NCBI GenBank assembly: GCA_022545645.1
Contig: JACZQQ010000151.1
Span: 1 to 6,587 of the forward strand
Length of the DNA stretch: 6,587 nucleotides
Origin: Acidobacteriota bacterium
GTDB lineage: Bacteria; Acidobacteriota; UBA6911; RPQK01; JADFOI01
Direction: 5' to 3'
A model generated the notes under the pieces. The model was not told the DNA's origin and did no database searches. It worked only from the letters and a program-made list of their open reading frames with translations. Both the position numbers and the translations under genes were made by a program. Shown here in pieces: positions 5,556 to 6,587 of this stretch; positions within the stretch are counted from its first letter, which is position 1; each line of letters opens with the position of its first letter.

Positions 5556-5993
5556 TGGGGATAATTGACTCGAGTGGGCCAGTTGTGCTTCCAACTGGTC
5601 AACTTGAGTTTCCAGTATCCCCTTCCGTTCCTTAAGGACCTTGATTTCCATCTTCAAGCGGTCGGCTAGCTTTCCCACCGCCCCTCCCGTCAGGATCAGA
5701 AAACTGGACCAGGCCAGGATATTCATCCACAGGTCGAGTTCCGTAAATGTGGGCACGAAGGAACTGGGGAAATAGTAGACAAAAATCGCAACGAGCAAAG
5801 TGGTGAGAACGCCCCCCATAAGCGCCTTGTGGGCCTCCACGAAATAGACCGAAAACAGGATGACGATGAAAAAGAAGTTCAAAAAGACGAGTTTGTAGGG
5901 AACGAGATGGGCGATGGTGGGAACGCCCACCAGGATCACAAGTGCAAGCATCTGCTCGGAATTCTTGATCAGGTAATTTTTCAGATTTCTCAT
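5535..5993 (-). CDS. four-helix membrane protein with C-terminal coiled coil
   Basis: A 152-residue protein starting at ATG 5993-5991. Hydrophobic segments lie at about 15-32, 35-52, 57-75 and 88-106. A charged heptad-like region (about 108-140, with KLADRLKMEIKVLKERKGIL) is predicted to be a coiled coil. The layout resembles the N-terminal membrane sensor module of histidine kinases or diguanylate cyclases (DUF4118-like), but no kinase, GGDEF or other output domain follows. It could therefore be a stand-alone membrane adaptor or a truncated sensor. The frame extends upstream to a TTG at 6140, but ATG 5993 is preferred: AGAGGA lies 10 nt before it and a TATAAT box at 6081-6076 would place transcription start within the longer version. 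It converges with the zinc-ribbon gene. Function unknown; membrane location is well supported. Confidence 0.8.
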   Translation of the reverse strand: MRNLKNYLIKNSEQMLALVILVGVPTIAHLVPYKLVFLNFFFIVILFSVYFVEAHKALMGGVLTTLLVAIFVYYFPSSFVPTFTELDLWMNILAWSSFLILTGGAVGKLADRLKMEIKVLKERKGILETQVDQLEAQLAHSSQLSPETVKVS

Positions 5994-6075
5994 GAATCCA
6001 TTTTCCTCTGCTTTGGAAGAAGCACGTTCTGTGCCGAAACCTGAGAACAATCGGTCGAGTCTCCCTAACACATTG

Positions 6076-6081
6076 ATTATA
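6076..6081 (-). promoter_or_regulatory. consensus -10 box for the membrane-protein gene
   Basis: On the minus strand this reads TATAAT, a perfect sigma-70 -10 element, and would give a 5' leader of about 75 nt before ATG 5993. The -35 at the expected distance (CTCCAG) does not match TTGACA, so activation by another factor, or a chance match, is possible. Confidence 0.4.
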
Positions 6082-6220
6082 AGTTGCTTACTCTGATTCT
6101 GGAGGGTGAGCTCCTGAAAACTCTTCGAGTGATTGGTCAACAGCGGTTTACGTTGGTGGTGTTTGAGAGGATCACCGAAGCTTTCGAGGACCCCTGGGCA
6201 GAAGGGTGGGCTTCAAGTCT

Positions 6221-6441
6221 AGCCCGGATTATGCATAAATTCGCTACTGCAGCGAAGAAAATCATCCGTCGTGCTGTGCGCACCGCCCGCGTTGCACGAC
6301 CCGCAAGCGGGTACCCCCGGCCTCCTCAACGTACCGTACAGTACGTTTGCGGGGGCCTCCGACCCGCAAGCGGGTGCCCCCGCCCTTGTCAGGTCGGCGC
6401 TTTCGTCGCTTCGTGACAAGAACCTATGCATAATCCGGGCT
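6221..6441. mobile_element. MITE-like element with 17-bp perfect terminal inverted repeats
   Basis: AGCCCGGATTATGCATA (6221-6237) is the exact reverse complement of 6425-6441, bounding a 221-bp unit with no credible protein. Inside are five hairpins: TTCGCT/AGCGAA (6240-6256), ACCCGC-AA-GCGGGT (6299-6312), AACGTAC/GTACGTT (6328-6347), a second copy of ACCCGC-AA-GCGGGT (6362-6375) and CTTGTCA/TGACAAG (6385-6420). CCCCCG (6314-6319) can also pair with CGGGGG (6350-6355), giving a rough symmetry around the central hairpin. The ends recall those of IS1380-like elements, but I cannot confirm this. No clear target-site duplication is seen (GTCT left, TGCG right; CTAG against CTTG if the ends are taken two bases further in). 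It sits between two divergent genes and is probably a non-autonomous transposable or mobile repeat. Confidence 0.65.
6299..6375. repeat. duplicated GC-rich palindromic motif inside the element
   Basis: GACCCGCAAGCGGGT occurs at 6298-6312 and 6361-6375 as exact 15-bp direct repeats, each followed by a C-run (ACCCCCG or GCCCCCG). Between them is the AACGTAC/GTACGTT hairpin. The CCTCC and GGCCTCC strings near both copies suggest a longer ancestral duplication. The pattern resembles REP-type repeats. Confidence 0.7.
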
Positions 6442-6540
6442 TGCGATGTCGCAGAAACTCCTTTCCTCGTTTTCTTTTTTGTGCCAGAATTCCCCGGAGC
6501 GAAAAACAACGACTTCAAAGAACTCAAGTTTGGAGGATAA

Positions 6541-6587
6541 ATGAGGTATCTTTTATCTGTATTTATCGTGGTAGCCGTCGCTTCGGT
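6541..6587 (+). CDS. exported protein, N-terminus only (partial)
   Basis: ATG 6541 follows GGAGG (6532-6536) at a spacing of 4 nt, the best ribosome-binding site in the window. The visible 15 residues, MRYLLSVFIVVAVAS, form the basic start and hydrophobic core of a signal peptide or membrane anchor. The gene runs off the window, so its function cannot be told. The 99 bp between the MITE-like element and this start contain a T-rich stretch (6470-6480) but no clear promoter; transcription could begin in or beyond the element. Confidence 0.7.
   Translation, partial: MRYLLSVFIVVAVAS

Noticed and set aside
6442..6480. Possible rho-independent terminator (TGCGA-TG-TCGCA then a T-rich run)
   Set aside because: The 5-bp stem has only a 2-nt loop and lies about 16 nt before the T-run at 6470-6480, so the geometry is wrong.
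6219..6540. Several frames across the MITE-like element on both strands
   Set aside because: They are generated by the GC-rich palindromes (repeated DPQAG or PACGS strings) and contain no protein-like pattern.

Overview
The window looks like chromosomal DNA of an environmental, probably Gram-negative bacterium. It has a lipoprotein with a clear lipobox, an exported DUF3179 protein, a hexameric-type citrate synthase and an ArfB ribosome-rescue factor. GC content is moderate, Shine-Dalgarno (SD) sites are only partly conserved, and intergenic spaces are fairly long. The protein flavour would fit NC10, Rokubacteria, Acidobacteriota or deltaproteobacterial lineages, but the window does not settle the phylum.

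Layout. 1-207: possibly the tail of an upstream gene, then nothing clear. 208-1554 (+): an apparent two-gene operon, an ankyrin-repeat lipoprotein followed 3 nt later by a DUF3179 protein. The DUF3179 frame is interrupted once, by a TGA at 1003-1005. That TGA sits where the family has its conserved cysteine and is followed by a SECIS-like hairpin, so I annotate one selenoprotein CDS (616-1554). 1713-2984 (+): citrate synthase gltA, with a strong SD and a hairpin in its leader. 2986-3013: four heptamer repeats. 3031-3999 (-): a sugar-1-phosphate nucleotidyltransferase with a left-handed beta-helix tail. 4071-4496 (+): arfB, divergent from it. 4497-5067: a long gap with a possible small minus-strand gene, a possible 37-residue membrane peptide and several perfect inverted repeats. 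5068-5529 (+): a cysteine-rich protein with three zinc-ribbon-like modules. 5535-5993 (-): a four-helix membrane protein with a coiled-coil tail, convergent with the previous gene. 6221-6441: a 221-bp MITE-like element with 17-bp perfect terminal inverted repeats and five internal hairpins. 6541-end (+): the start of an exported protein.

Functionally the window mixes housekeeping genes (citrate synthase, ribosome rescue, nucleotide-sugar synthesis) with little-known envelope genes. The only pair likely to work together is the ankyrin lipoprotein and the DUF3179 protein, both predicted to act outside the cytoplasm. The most notable observation is the candidate selenocysteine codon: a TGA rather than another stop, at the family's conserved cysteine, with a hairpin of bacterial SECIS geometry. 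A nonsense mutation cannot be excluded from sequence alone.
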